Translations under genes and position numbers: made by a program | The notes under the pieces: model-generated | What the model saw: the letters and a program-made list of their open reading frames with translations, nothing else | Databases searched by the model: none | Told to the model about the DNA's origin: nothing | Assembly: GCA_003415625.1 (NCBI GenBank) | Contig: PYIU01000002.1 | Location: 5,952,001 to 6,016,000, forward strand | DNA: 64,000 bases | Direction of reading: 5' to 3' | Origin: Aquanectria penicillioides | Lineage: Eukaryota > Ascomycota > Sordariomycetes > Hypocreales > Nectriaceae | Shown here: positions 51,301 through 62,405 of the stretch, in pieces | Numbering within the stretch: the first letter of the stretch is position 1 | How the letters are laid out: each line of letters opens with the position of its first letter

Positions 51301-53000
51301 ATTAGCTTTATTTAAATAGGGCAATAGGAACTCTTACTACCCTTAAAACTAGTATATAAGCTTGCTATTAAAGGAGGAGTAAGAAAAATAGTTATTTTAT
51401 AGATCCTAGAATTCCTTACCTTTAAGATTTATAGTTAAGCTAAGGTTATAATAGTAAATAAGCTAAATATATAGAAATAGTAGATTACTAAAAAAGAGAA
51501 GTATTTAATTAAAGACTTCCTTAAGTATATTAATTAACTAAAGTATAGCTCCTTAATGCTTAATAGGAATTCCCTTAAAGAGACCTAAGAACTTAAAGTT
51601 AATTGCATTTTTATTAATAATTAAGCTATAGAATTAATTAATAACTTTTTTATTGCTAATATTATATTAAAAACTAATACTATAAAATGCATAAAAGTAA
51701 AATTAAAAGAGAAATTAATTAATTAAAAAAAGGAAAAGGGAATTTAATCTTTTATTTAGGTTATAAATAGGGAATTTATTAAAAATAAAGAGATTGCTAA
51801 TATTATCCTTAAAAAAAAGAATTAAAATGCTTTTAATTAAATGCTTAAAGTTATTTAAATAAGAAAATAAGTTTATAAAAAGGTAATAAAATTAAAAGTT
51901 TAAATAACTATTAAGGACTTAATTACCTTTAACTCTCTTTTAGGTAATAATATCTTAAAGATAGTTTTTAATTATATAAAAGAAATAAAAGAAATTAAAT
52001 AGATAAAACCTAAATCCTTACTTAAAAAGAGATAGATTTAATAAGCTATTAATTTAATTATAATTAATAATCTAAAAGCAATATTCTTAAAGGAGTACTT
52101 TAATTATATTGCTAAGCAGTATAGTATTAATAGTATATTAATTAAAGAGGAATTTAAACCTTATTATATACTATTGCCTAAAGAATACTTTATTAAGGAT
52201 TAAAAAAGTATTAATAAAGTTAATATTAACTATATAATAACTAAAAAGAGAAAAGTTATATTTAATTAAATATATTTAATAATCTATATAAATATTTTAA
52301 ATTAATAGCATTAAAGAACTTTAGCTTAATGCTAAAAACTACTAAAAATTTAAGTAAAGTTAAATAACCTTAATGGAATAACTTAAAAAGCTTTAGTGGA
52401 TTTTAAGTTAAAAGGAAATATTATTTTTAATAAAATAATATAAAAATGCAAGCTAAAAGTAAAGCCTATAGAAGCTTTTATTATATTCTACTTTAATAAT
52501 TAAATTTAAATGTATAGAGAAGTAAATATTAAGCTATTTTTTAAAAATATTTAAATAGTATAAAGATTCTATATTGCTTTAAGAGAATATATTTCTATTC
52601 CTTTTATTTTAGAAATATCTTTTATTAAGGCTACTAAAGTTATATTTAATTATATATCTTTAAAAGAAGAAATACTTCTATAATATTAATTTAGCTTAAT
52701 TAAGATTATTATGCCTATTGCTAAAAATATTAAATAGAATGCCTTAAGGAGTATAGAGACTATTTAAGGCAACTAAAAATAAGTTCCTAAAGTTCTTTTA
52801 GATTAATAGAATTATAGAGTTTAAAAGAAAATAATAGTAAGCATTTAATTAAATAGTTAAATAAGGTATTAATAAAAGTAGTAATTTAATTAATAGTTAG
52901 AAATTAATTAAAGGTTAATTATATAAAGGTAATAAAAGTAAAGAAGAAGCTATAATTAGCTATATATTAAAAAAAAAAGTAGCACTTATTAATATAATAT
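51300..53000 (+). pseudogene. Gypsy gag-pol junction and probable protease region
   Basis: Lies between the zinc knuckle and the reverse transcriptase, where Gypsy elements encode the aspartic protease. RIP would change the Asp-Ser/Thr-Gly active site, and I could not place it. Palindrome copies occur at 51829-51844 and 52841-52856. Confidence 0.4.
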
Positions 53001-54720
53001 ATAAATAAAAAGCCAATAAAATATATTTTAAAGATAATATTCTATTAAATAGATCTATCCCTAAAGGGAATCTATATTAAAAGGAGAAAAGGTAGGAAAA
53101 AGTAAAGGAAGACCTTAAAGAGAAGTTTAAGTATTTAGAGCTTTTAATACTTAAGTTCTTTAAAATAGCTAAAGGATTAAGGCTATATAAAGAAAGATTT
53201 TAGAAAGTAATTAATTAAATAAAAGGGATCTTTATTAATAAAGAGAGAAGTATCCTTTTGGAAATTCTTTATAATAAAGAAGTGGCATTTACTTAAGATT
53301 TTAAGGAGTATAGAAGATTAAACCCTAAAGTGGCCCTTCTATAGATTATTAAGATAATTAAATATAAAGTTTAGTAAATAGAAAACATTTTAATCCCTAA
53401 AGGATTAGAAAAAAAGGTTATTAAATTGCTAAAAACTTAAATAAAGAAAAGAATCCTTTAAGAGTTTTATACTGCCTATTAGAATTTATATATATTAATA
53501 ATAAAAAAGAATAGTAGACTTTACTTAATTAATTTAGCTAAAAGATATAATATATATATAATATAAAATAGATTAATTCCTTTAGGAGCTAATAAATTCT
53601 TAGTTAAATTTAAAATATATAAAATTTTAACTCTTTTAAATTTCTTTTTAAAATATAATTAAATTTTTTTAATAAAGAAAAGTTAGAATTTAATAACTTT
53701 TAATATACTATTAGGGCTTCTTAAGATATATACCTTATTGCAAGAAGGAATTAATTTAATAGTATAGTTCTTAAGGATTATAATTAAAATCCTCTTTAAT
53801 TTATTATTAAAAGTCTATTAAGCCTTTTTAAATAATATTGCTATTAAAGGACTAAAAACTAAATATAATAGGGAGAAGGTACTTTTTAGTATATAGAAAT
53901 TTATCCTAAAGCATTTAATTAATTTAAATAAAACTCTTTTAAATATTAAGCTATTTAAATGCATAATTTCTATAAAGAAGTTAAAGTTCTATTAGTATAT
54001 TATAGTTATTATTAAATACTTATATAATATAGCTAAAAGGCAGCTAGTAAAAGAAAAAGTAATTAAGATTAATAAGTAAGAAAGATACTATAACCTAAAG
54101 TAAGTTAAAGTGTTTTTAGGAATTATAGGCTACTATTAAATTTAAGTTAAAAGATATATTTAGATTATTAGACCTTTTATTTAATTATTAAGGAAGGATA
54201 CTATATAGATATAAAGTAAGGAATAAGCTAATGCTATAGCAGTTCTTAAAGAAAAAATAACCTTTATTTCTATTCTAGCAATATTAGACCTTTCTAAAGG
54301 ATTTAAGGAGGTTATCTTTATAATTAATGCTAGTAAAGAAGGCTAAAGTATAGTATTAATGCAAATAATAGAGAGAAAGAGGCATTTAATAAGGTATAAA
54401 TTTAATCTTTAAACTTCTATAGAATAAAGGTATAATACTATTAAACTTAAATATAAGGGTATATTATATAGAATTAAATGCCTTTATAGCTATATATATA
54501 GATTGCCCTTTATCTTAAAGATAGATTCTTAAGTTTTAGTTTATTAGCTTAATAATAGAGCTAGCAATATTTTTAGTATAATAGTTATTTAATAGATTGG
54601 TTATATTTTATTATTTAACTTTACTATTTAATATATTTTTAGAAATAAAAATAATATAGCTAATAGGCTATTTAAAAAAGGTCTAAAAGTATTTAATTAA
54701 ATAGACTAAAAGGTTAAGGG
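53000..54720 (+). pseudogene. Gypsy pol relic: reverse transcriptase and RNase H
   Basis: Frame 2. The RT active site at 53825-53842 reads F-L-N-N-I-A for F-L-D-D-I, followed by K-G-L-K-T-K-Y-N (family: K-G-P-x-T-x-Y). The RT connection at 54110-54170 reads V-F-L-G-I-I-G-Y-Y-*-I, the F-L-G-x-x-x-Y-Y-R-x-(W/F) landmark of Gypsy. RNase H follows: I-N-A-S-K-E-G-* at 54323-54346 (D-A-S-x-x-G-W), then Q-R-Y-N-T-I-K-L-x-x-K-G-(I/V)-L near 54425 and *-L-N-N-R-A-S-N near 54550. Catalytic Asp residues have become Asn. The pattern is closest to fungal Gypsy elements of the V-F-I-G-I-C-V-Y-Y-R-I-W type. Confidence 0.88.
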
Positions 54721-54979
54721 TAATATTAAAGAGTTTATTAATGCTTATCTTAATATTATTAAGATTAAAAATAAACTAATAGAGTTAAAAAAGAATTATA
54801 GTGAACCTTTATTGCAATTAAAGAAATATTTACTTTTATTAAAAAGGCTAATAAGTATTACCCTATAAAATTATTAATGCTTATAGCTAAAGGCTAAAAA
54901 ATACTTTATAAAAGGTAGCTACTTATAGATTAAAGCTAAAGAATAGGGAGGTAACTTAAGATTAATTATAAAGAAAAAA

Positions 54980-56100
54980 GATATTTAAAAGGATTTAATT
55001 AAATTATACTATATTAATAGAGAGCATTATAGTTATAATGCTATTTATATATTCCTTTTTAAAAGGTACTATTAATAAAGTGCAAAAAAGAGTATTATAG
55101 AAGCTATTAAGCAGTGCTTAATATATTAAATATATATTCCCTAAAGACTAATAGAAGCCTTTATATCTATTAAGCCTATCTATTTAATAATAAAGATTTA
55201 TTTTAATAAATAATATATACCTTTTAATAAAGGATTTAAATTTATACTAAAAGCTAAATGCAATCTTTATAAATAAATAGAGGCTAAGCCAATCCTAAAA
55301 TTAAATAGTTACTATATTGTAAAATTCTTTAGAAAATTGCACTATTAATATAAAATGCTAAAAAAAGTAGTTATTAATAATAGAAAAGAAATTATAAAAG
55401 GGATTCCTAAAGATCTTAATAGCTTTAATATAGAAGTTATTAATATTTCTATTTATAACCCTAAAGTAAATAGACTTATTAAAGGTAGTTATACTACTAT
55501 AATAAGTTTCCTAAAAAAAAAGGGTAAAAAAAAAGGAAAATAAATAAATATTTTATTAATAGCTTTATTAGCTAAAAGAGCAGCTATTTATGCCTTATAT
55601 AGGAGATTACCTTTTTATTTACTCTATAAATAGAAGCTAGTCCTTTCTTTAGAAGTGGAAGTGCCTATATAGTATTTAATTAAATAGAATAATATAACCT
55701 TTATTAAGGACTTGCTTAAGTAAAGGATTAAGATCTTAAAGCAAAAGCAAAAAGATATAAAAGAAGCTAGGCAATAAATAACTACATTCTAAAGGTTAAT
55801 TACTAATAGAAAGACCAAAAAGAATTAATATAGGCTATATAAAGAGCCTTTTGCTATTAAAGATTTAATTCTTTAGTATAATATATAAAATTAAAAGGAT
55901 ATATCTTATATTGTAAAAATAAAGCTATATTAATTAGGCCCTTATAGAATTGCTAATGCATTTAATAAAATAAAGAGTTATATTCTTAATACTATAAATA
56001 GAGTTAAGCTTTTTAATATAATTTATAGTAATTAATTAAGAAAGTTTATAAAGGATAAAAATAGGTAGTGGGTAAGTAGGGATAATAAAGAGACTTTTAG
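54980..56100 (+). pseudogene. Gypsy pol relic: integrase
   Basis: Frame 2, continuous with RT. The zinc-binding domain has His at 55025 (R-E-H-Y) and C-L-I-Y at 55115-55126 for C-x2-C. In the catalytic core, Asp 1 lies near 55196-55215 (Y-F-N-K-Q), Asp 2 in V-V-I-N-N-R-K-E near 55370 and Glu in N-R-L-I-K-G near 55470; D, D, E are now N, N, K. The C-terminal part carries L-G-P-Y-R-I near 55935 and R-V-K-L-F-N near 56000, typical of Gypsy integrase tails. The stretch 55355-55543 is the only part that stayed open (62 codons): it begins at an internal Met and ends in a Lys-rich run. Confidence 0.88.
55355..55543 (+). pseudogene. Surviving open fragment of the integrase core (62 codons)
   Basis: The longest sense-strand open frame of the window. 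It covers the second Asp and the Glu of the DDE triad (V-V-I-N-N-R-K-E and S-I-Y-N-P-K-V-N-R-L-I-K-G), with N, N and K in place of catalytic residues. It has neighbours in the same frame on both sides, so it is a slice of the pol polyprotein and not a separate gene. It stays open because few CAA/CAG/TGG codons lay here; the conserved Y-N-P corresponds to Y-H-P. Confidence 0.85.
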
Positions 56101-57379
56101 TATAAGTTAAAAAGTATTACTAAAGGTAAGGAAAGAAGGGAAAGCATTTAATTAAATATAAATTAAATCTATAGAATAGTAGAAATAGAATAAATTTAAT
56201 TTAAATGCTATAAAAAGCTTAAATAATAATACTATAATATATATTTATATTAGGCCTAAAAAGATTATTAAAGTTTAAATTTTAAAGATAAGCAATAATT
56301 AGTAAATGCAATACTAAAATATAGTAAGCAATTAATTAAATAGTTAGTAATAGCATTAGGCTAAAGATAGTTAAATTGCTATTAGGGGAGGGGTATTAAG
56401 GATTAAAAAGGGAGAAGTAAAGATATTAAAACTAATACTATACTAAAAAAAAATAAGCTGCCTAAAATAAAGTAAGAAAGTAAAATAAAGAGCAATTAAA
56501 GGCAAGCAAAAGAATAGTAAAACTAAATAAAATTAGATAAAAATAATTAAAAATTGGCTAAAAACCTTAAGAAAATACTAAAAATCCCTAAAAATCCCTT
56601 AAAAATCTATTTAAAAACTTTAAAAATTATACTAAAAATTAATAAAAATAGAATAGAAATGCCTAAAAATTATAGTAAAAGGGTTAAAATTATTTAAAAA
56701 TAGGTAAAAATGTATAAAAAATAATAGAAAATAAAGTATTAATATTTATAAAAAATTTAAAAATCTAAATATATTTAATGGAAATTAAGTTTTAAGGTTA
56801 TTAAAATAATATAATAATAGTAATAGCCTTAAAGGGTATAGAAACACTTAATTAATTGCTTTATAGTGCTATTTTCTATTTATTAAACTATTATTAATAA
56901 ATTAAAAACTATATTTAATTAGTTTATACTAAAAGATAAGCTAAAAACTATTATTTTTATTAATTAAAACCTACTTTATGCTTTTAATTAAATACTTTTT
57001 ATGCCTATTTAATTAATTAATAATTACTAGCTATATTGCTAGTAGAAAAATTATATATAATTTATAAGCAAGTAATTAGCCTAAAAAAATCTACTATAAA
57101 AGTTAATAGTTAAATAGACTTACTAATAGTATTTATACTACCTAAAGGAAAGTTATAAGGGCCTTTATAAAAACCCTTTAGTTAGTATCTATAAAAGAAG
57201 CTCTATTTGCATTTAGATTAATTGTTTTAAATACAATTAATATAGTAGCTATCTATATAATTTAATGCTAAAATATATATATAAAAGGGAGTAAGAATAT
57301 ATTTATTATAGGTAGAAACTATAGAAGTATATAATTAAATGCATTTATAATATATAAAGGGGTTAGTATATTTAATAAA

Positions 57380-58240
57380 GGTAATAATAAATGCCTTAAT
57401 ATATTTAAGGCAAGTTAATAGTTAAATTAAAAAGTATTCTATTAAATAAGCCTATTTTATAGGGATATATATAAACTAAAGTTAATGCTAAAGAAGAAGA
57501 TCTACTCTAAAATAAAGTATTAAATTATAAAATAGCAATTATAAAATAAACTATTAAGTAAGTTTGCAATTAGTCTACTTACTATCTTCCTTAAAGGCAA
57601 TTTTAATATATAAAGGCTAGCTAAATTAATTAAAAGCTTAAAAGCTATAAATCTAAATATTAAAGTATTACTAAATTTAAAAGTATTTAATTAATTATTA
57701 AATAAAAATAATAGTTAAAAAGCAATATAAAAAGAGGTATTTATTAATTATTTAATAGTAGTATTAATAGCATTAGTTAAAGCTTTATAGAAGAAACTAT
57801 TATAGGTATACTAATAAATAGAGCATTAATAAAAGAATTTAAAAGCCTAAATATAGCTAATAGTAAGATTGTATATATTAAGGAGATAATTGCAAGATAT
57901 AGAGGCAAGAGACTTAAGCTTATTGCAATATAAAGCTATTATAAGATAAAGAATAAAAATTATAGTAATAACTAAAGGTATAAAAGAATTAAGGAGGTAA
58001 AAAATAATAAGCTAAAAAGAAAGGAATAAAAGAGAGGGCTAATGCAATGCTTTTATAATAAATAGAAAATTAACCCTTAAAATTTAAAATAGAAATTAAA
58101 TATTAATAAAATTTTTATTAAATATTAAAAAGTATACTATTTTAAGAAACTTATTAATATTTATATATATATAAATATTAAAATAGTAATTTACTTAAAT
58201 AATACTAAACTAAAAATAAAGGCACTTAAGTTATATTAAT
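57380..58240 (+). pseudogene. Candidate accessory ORF 1 of the Gypsy element, coiled-coil-like
   Basis: Frame 2, downstream of the integrase. Read through TAA/TAG it is rich in Leu, Gln, Glu, Lys and Arg with heptad-like spacing: A-L-V-K-A-L-*-K-K-L-L-* near 57770, then L-R-R-*-L-Q-D-I-E-A-R-D-L around 57880-57920. It could be a gag-like or structural helical protein. I do not recognise a family. Since RIP makes frames look open, support is limited to composition and frame continuity. Confidence 0.3.
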
Positions 58241-58999
58241 CTATTTTATGCCTATAACTCTTTCCCTTTTTTTAATAATTTTATAGTAAGTTATATTACT
58301 TTAACTTTATTTATAATACCTATAAAATATTAATAATCTTTATTTTTTAAATTATAAGTATTTAATTATAAGCTTTTAAACTCTTTATTAATCTTTACTT
58401 TATTTTATAATAGGGCTAAAGAAAGCAACCTTAAGTGTAATTACTTTAAAGGTGCAATTTTTAATATTAAGTAAAGACCTTTATATAGCTAAAAGAGTTA
58501 TTTAAAATAAAGGCAGAATTAGAGATTTCTTTTCTTTTAGTAAAGAAAATACTATTAAAACATTTAATTAATTGCTTAATAGTTAATCTATATTATTTTA
58601 CCCTTAAATAAATTAAAATTATTAGTTTAATAAATTAAAAACTTAATCTATTTTAAGTAATAAAAGCAATTTAAATTCTTAATTTATTAATATTAATTGC
58701 TTTAAAGACTTCCTTTTTGACTTTTGCTAAGCCTAAATATTCTATTATTAAGATCTATAGGACTTATTTAAAAACCTATAGAAAAAGGAAATAGCTTTAA
58801 ACTTTAGTATTTAAGCTTTTTTTACTACCCTTACTTATAGACTTACTAATATCCTTATAATTTATTAAACTAATCTTTTAATTATAAGCACTAAAATTAA
58901 AAAAAATAAATAGAAGTAAAAAAGCTTTTTTTATAAGCTTTTACTAAAAGGGATAAATATTAAAAAGATTAAATATTTAATTGGTTTTATGCCTATAGA

Positions 59000-60830
59000 G
59001 TTTTAATAAGCAATATATAATAAAAGGCTATTAATTAGCTTTACTTACTTTATTAATGCTATCTATTAAAGCTTCTTTATTTAGGATAGATAGTTAAGGC
59101 ATTTAATTATTTATAATATTGCTAATATCCTTTAGAATAAGCAAGCTATTGCACTTACTATAATATAGAGGGAGATTATAACTAAAATAGGGCTACCCTA
59201 TAATTTCTTAGTTTTTATTATATCTATTATTAAGTAAGCTAGAAATTAAAAATATAGCTTTTTAAGTGCTTTCCTTCTTTTCCTTAATATCTATAAAATA
59301 GTTAGATTTATTAAAACTTTAATTATTAAATGCCTTATAATTTAGCCCTTAATCTTTAATAATAGGTATAATACTATTAATAATCCCCCTTTAGCATTAA
59401 TGCACTATAATTAGGTTTTTATTAAGTATAAATAAAGGAAAAGTACTTAATTAATTACTTTAAATACTAATTAAATATAAAACTTTATTAATACTATTAT
59501 TCTTAATAAACTTAATATTGCTAATAGAAAGTTCTTTAATTAATATAAGCTTATAGAACTTACTAAAACCTAAAAATCTATCTATATTTTAAGATTTTAA
59601 AATAGTTCCTTTAATATTTAATAGCTTTATATTAATTTAAGAGATTATTATATAATAAATTAAAAGGAAGTTAATTATTAAACTCTTAGGAATAAATATT
59701 AGATTATTCTAAAGCCGCTTAATCCTTAAGGCAATAGCTATTAAATAAGTCTACCTTTACTATTAAGCCCTTAATTGCCTTATTATCCTTTAGCTAATAA
59801 TTTAATTAAATGCTATTAAACCTATAGGTATTAAATAATAGATAGATTTCCTATTAAAATTAGTAAGTTTATTAGAGTTATTATTACCTTAAGTAATAAT
59901 AAAGGAGAAGGTTTTAAATAAGCCTTAAACTGCTAAAGTTAAAGCATTAAAGCAACTTGCCTTTATAATTTATACCTTAAGTTTAAGACTTTTGCCTTTA
60001 AACCTACTATTAAGCTTAAATTAATAATTAAACTTATCTAGCCTTTATATAAATTGCCTATTAGCTTATTAATTTATATAAGCATTGCTTAATTAAGTAT
60101 ATTTAAAAAAGAAATCTAAATTAATTAAAATATATTTACTTATTTTAATGCATTTAATTAAATATTTATTAACTTTTTAGGCAAAGGGCAAGTAATTAAA
60201 TTAATTTAATTAATTTAATAGATACCTTTATTTAAGTTAGCTATTTTATAGCAATTTAATTAAATAGACTTAAATTTACTTACTATTAAAAATAATAAAT
60301 AGAGTTTTTATAAATGCTTTATACTGCCTTTATTAGTTCTTCAATTAGCTAAATGTATAATAAAAGAAAGGAGTTATACTATAATTGCTAATACTATAAT
60401 TAAAAATATTATTAATATTGCTATTTAAATTTAATAAGATAATTATAACTTAAACTATATTGCCTCTATTAAAAGAAAGATAATTACTAAAATTAAATAA
60501 ATGAATTTACCTTAAATTAATTAATAGGCTGTTTTTAAACTCTTTTAAATAAAGAGCTAAATCTTTTATATACTAAAAGAGTTAATTTTAGTAAACTAAT
60601 AGAATAAAATTATAATTGCTATTTATAAGCTATTTAAACCTTTAATTTCTATTTATTAATTTTATACTAATTAATATTGCAATTAAAAACTATATTATAG
60701 AGAAAGGTAATAGTAAAGTTAAAATAAGAAGATTAAATATTAAAAGTAAAATAAATTATAAAGAGAGATAATAGTAGGTTAAATAATAAATTATAGATAT
60801 AAAGCATTTAATTAAATACTTCCTTTAAGA
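59000..60830 (+). pseudogene. Candidate accessory ORF 2 of the Gypsy element
   Basis: Around 59079-59470 one frame (3) reads through with only TAA/TAG stops and a protein-like composition, including I-G-L-P-Y-N-F-L-V-F and N-N-P-P-L-A-L-M-H-Y-N. After that I could not confirm the frame. No retroviral-type env, transposase or other domain was recognised. It may be a captured host gene, a nested unrelated element, or non-coding 3' sequence. Confidence 0.25.
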
Positions 60831-60917
60831 TTTTCTTTGCATTTAAATAGATTAAGCTTAAAGTTTTCCTTTTATATTATGCCTTTAGTTTACTTAAGGG
60901 CAAGCATTAAGGCATTA

Positions 60918-60936
60918 AGAAGGGATAAGTTAGGGT
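60918..60936 (+). promoter_or_regulatory. Candidate polypurine tract before the Gypsy 3' LTR
   Basis: The purine-rich AAGAAGGGATAAGTTAGGG lies directly before the 3' LTR start at 60938, where Gypsy elements prime plus-strand DNA synthesis. Two T residues interrupt it. Confidence 0.4.
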
Positions 60937-60937
60937 T

Positions 60938-61308
60938 TAAGGTAATATAGATTAATCTATTATTAAGTTAATTAAAAAGATAAAAGGGACCTTAAAGATA
61001 TAGAAAATAAATAGGCAGTTTTCTTTAATTAATTTTTATTTTTAAAATTTTAAATTCCTTATATTTAGACCCTATTGAAGTCCTAATATAGCCCTTTATA
61101 ATATTACTTTATTTATAACTTTCTGCTTTATTTTCTTTCTTTCTTTTCTTTAAGGGACACTTTAAAGCATTCAATTAAATGCTTTAATACTCTTTTAAGT
61201 TATTTGCAGCTGCTTAGGAAGGCTATTTGGTCTTTGACTGAACCTACTTACCCTATACCCTTTTGGGTAGGGTGTGTGTTTTGGCCAGTGTCCCTGTCCA
61301 CTAATATA
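60938..61308 (+). repeat. 3' LTR of the Gypsy element
   Basis: Partner of 48908-49278, of the same 371-bp length. Its last 100 bp keep far more G and C (TTGGTCTTTGACTGAACC; TTTGGCCAGTGTCCCTGTCC) than the 5' LTR, where the matching bases are mostly A or T. It contains the palindrome as GCATTCAATTAAATGC (61168-61183). Confidence 0.9.
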
Positions 61309-62159
61309 ATATCCTTAAGTACCTTTATTAAGGGATAAGGTAAGACTTTAGTAATTATATTTTATATATTACTTAAAAAGATATAAATATAGCCCTATAT
61401 ATAATAGGTATAGGTACTTTACTTTAGCCTATTAAAAATATTAATCTATATAATAAAGCTAAATAAAAAGCTAATAGTAATAAGCTTTTTTTTTATTAAT
61501 ATTAAGCTATTAAAAACCTTAAGAAAGAAATGCTTATATTAAAGCTATTTATAAAGATAACTATAATAGCTTAGCCTCTCTCTATTAATTTTAATAATAT
61601 ATTTTATATAAAGCTCTATATTATAATTAAAGATAAAGCAGTTTTTATATAACTATATACTTTTAAATGCTTTATTAAAAGAAAAGCTAAATTAATCCTT
61701 TTATTTAATTAACTATAGCTTTTATTTATTGCATTTTTAATAATATAAAAAATATATTTTAATAAAAAAAGTATTTATATTATAAAAAGCACTATAAAAA
61801 GAGATTATATTTATAATCTATTGCTTAAGTAATATAATATTATATTACTTTTAGCTATTAAAAAGCCTTTTCTTTTTAATAAACTATTTTTTTAAATAGT
61901 TAATTGCTTTATATAATTTTTATATTATTCTATAATAATAAACTTTTATTAACTAAAAGTATAGCTATATTTATTCTTTATACTCTTTCTTTTTTTTTAA
62001 ATCTATAAATATTATTTATATTTTAGCTATACTATACTTAATATTATATCTATAAAATAATAAGCTATTACTTTACTCTATATTTACTTTACTATAATAA
62101 AACTTTTATAAAGTAAAAGTATATTTAGCTTTAATAGATTTAATATAGCTTAATATAAT

Positions 62160-62225
62160 ATTAGCTTTAATATTTTTAGTATTTTTATTAGTATTTTTAA
62201 TACTTTTAGTATTTTTAGTATATTT
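62160..62225. repeat. (TTTAGTATTTT)n minisatellite
   Basis: About five to six imperfect units of 11-13 bp of the TTTAGTATTTTTA type in R3. Confidence 0.65.
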
Positions 62226-62405
62226 AATAAAATTATATAATTTAAGTACTTAAATTAATTTAAAATCTATTATTATATAGATTAAGGCATTTATTATATA
62301 GCTAAATTAAAACTTAATACTAATAATGCTAATAGCTTTAATAGTACTAGCAATATTAAATAAAATATATAATTTAAATACTTAAGTGATTTTAAGATCT
62401 ATTAT
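62225..62405. repeat. Direct repeat of about 50 bp, 130 bp apart
   Basis: 62225-62275 and 62357-62405 share ATAATTTAA(G/A)TACTTAA followed by a run ending in ATCTATTAT. The second copy retains an AAGTGATTTTAAG core where the first has AAATTAATTTAAA, a pattern of RIP differences. Confidence 0.65.

Larger units (their letters stand above)
48908..61308 (+). mobile_element. Ty3/Gypsy LTR retrotransposon, 12.4 kb, RIP-inactivated
   Basis: Two 371-bp LTRs enclose gag with a zinc knuckle (frame 1) and pol (frame 2) in the order RT, RNase H, integrase, which is the Gypsy order. After the integrase, about 4.8 kb of extra sequence precedes the 3' LTR; ordinary Gypsy elements are 5-8 kb long. A 16-bp palindrome of the GCATTTAATTAAATGC type recurs through the whole element. 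Flanking AGATC (48903-48907) and ATATC (61309-61313) could be a decayed 5-bp target duplication, but this is weak. Active-site residues are mutated, so the copy is dead. Confidence 0.92.

Noticed and set aside
48903..61313. Clear 5-bp target duplication of the Gypsy element
   Set aside because: AGATC and ATATC differ by one base in a way RIP does not explain, and the LTR end is uncertain by several bases, so it was not listed as a feature.
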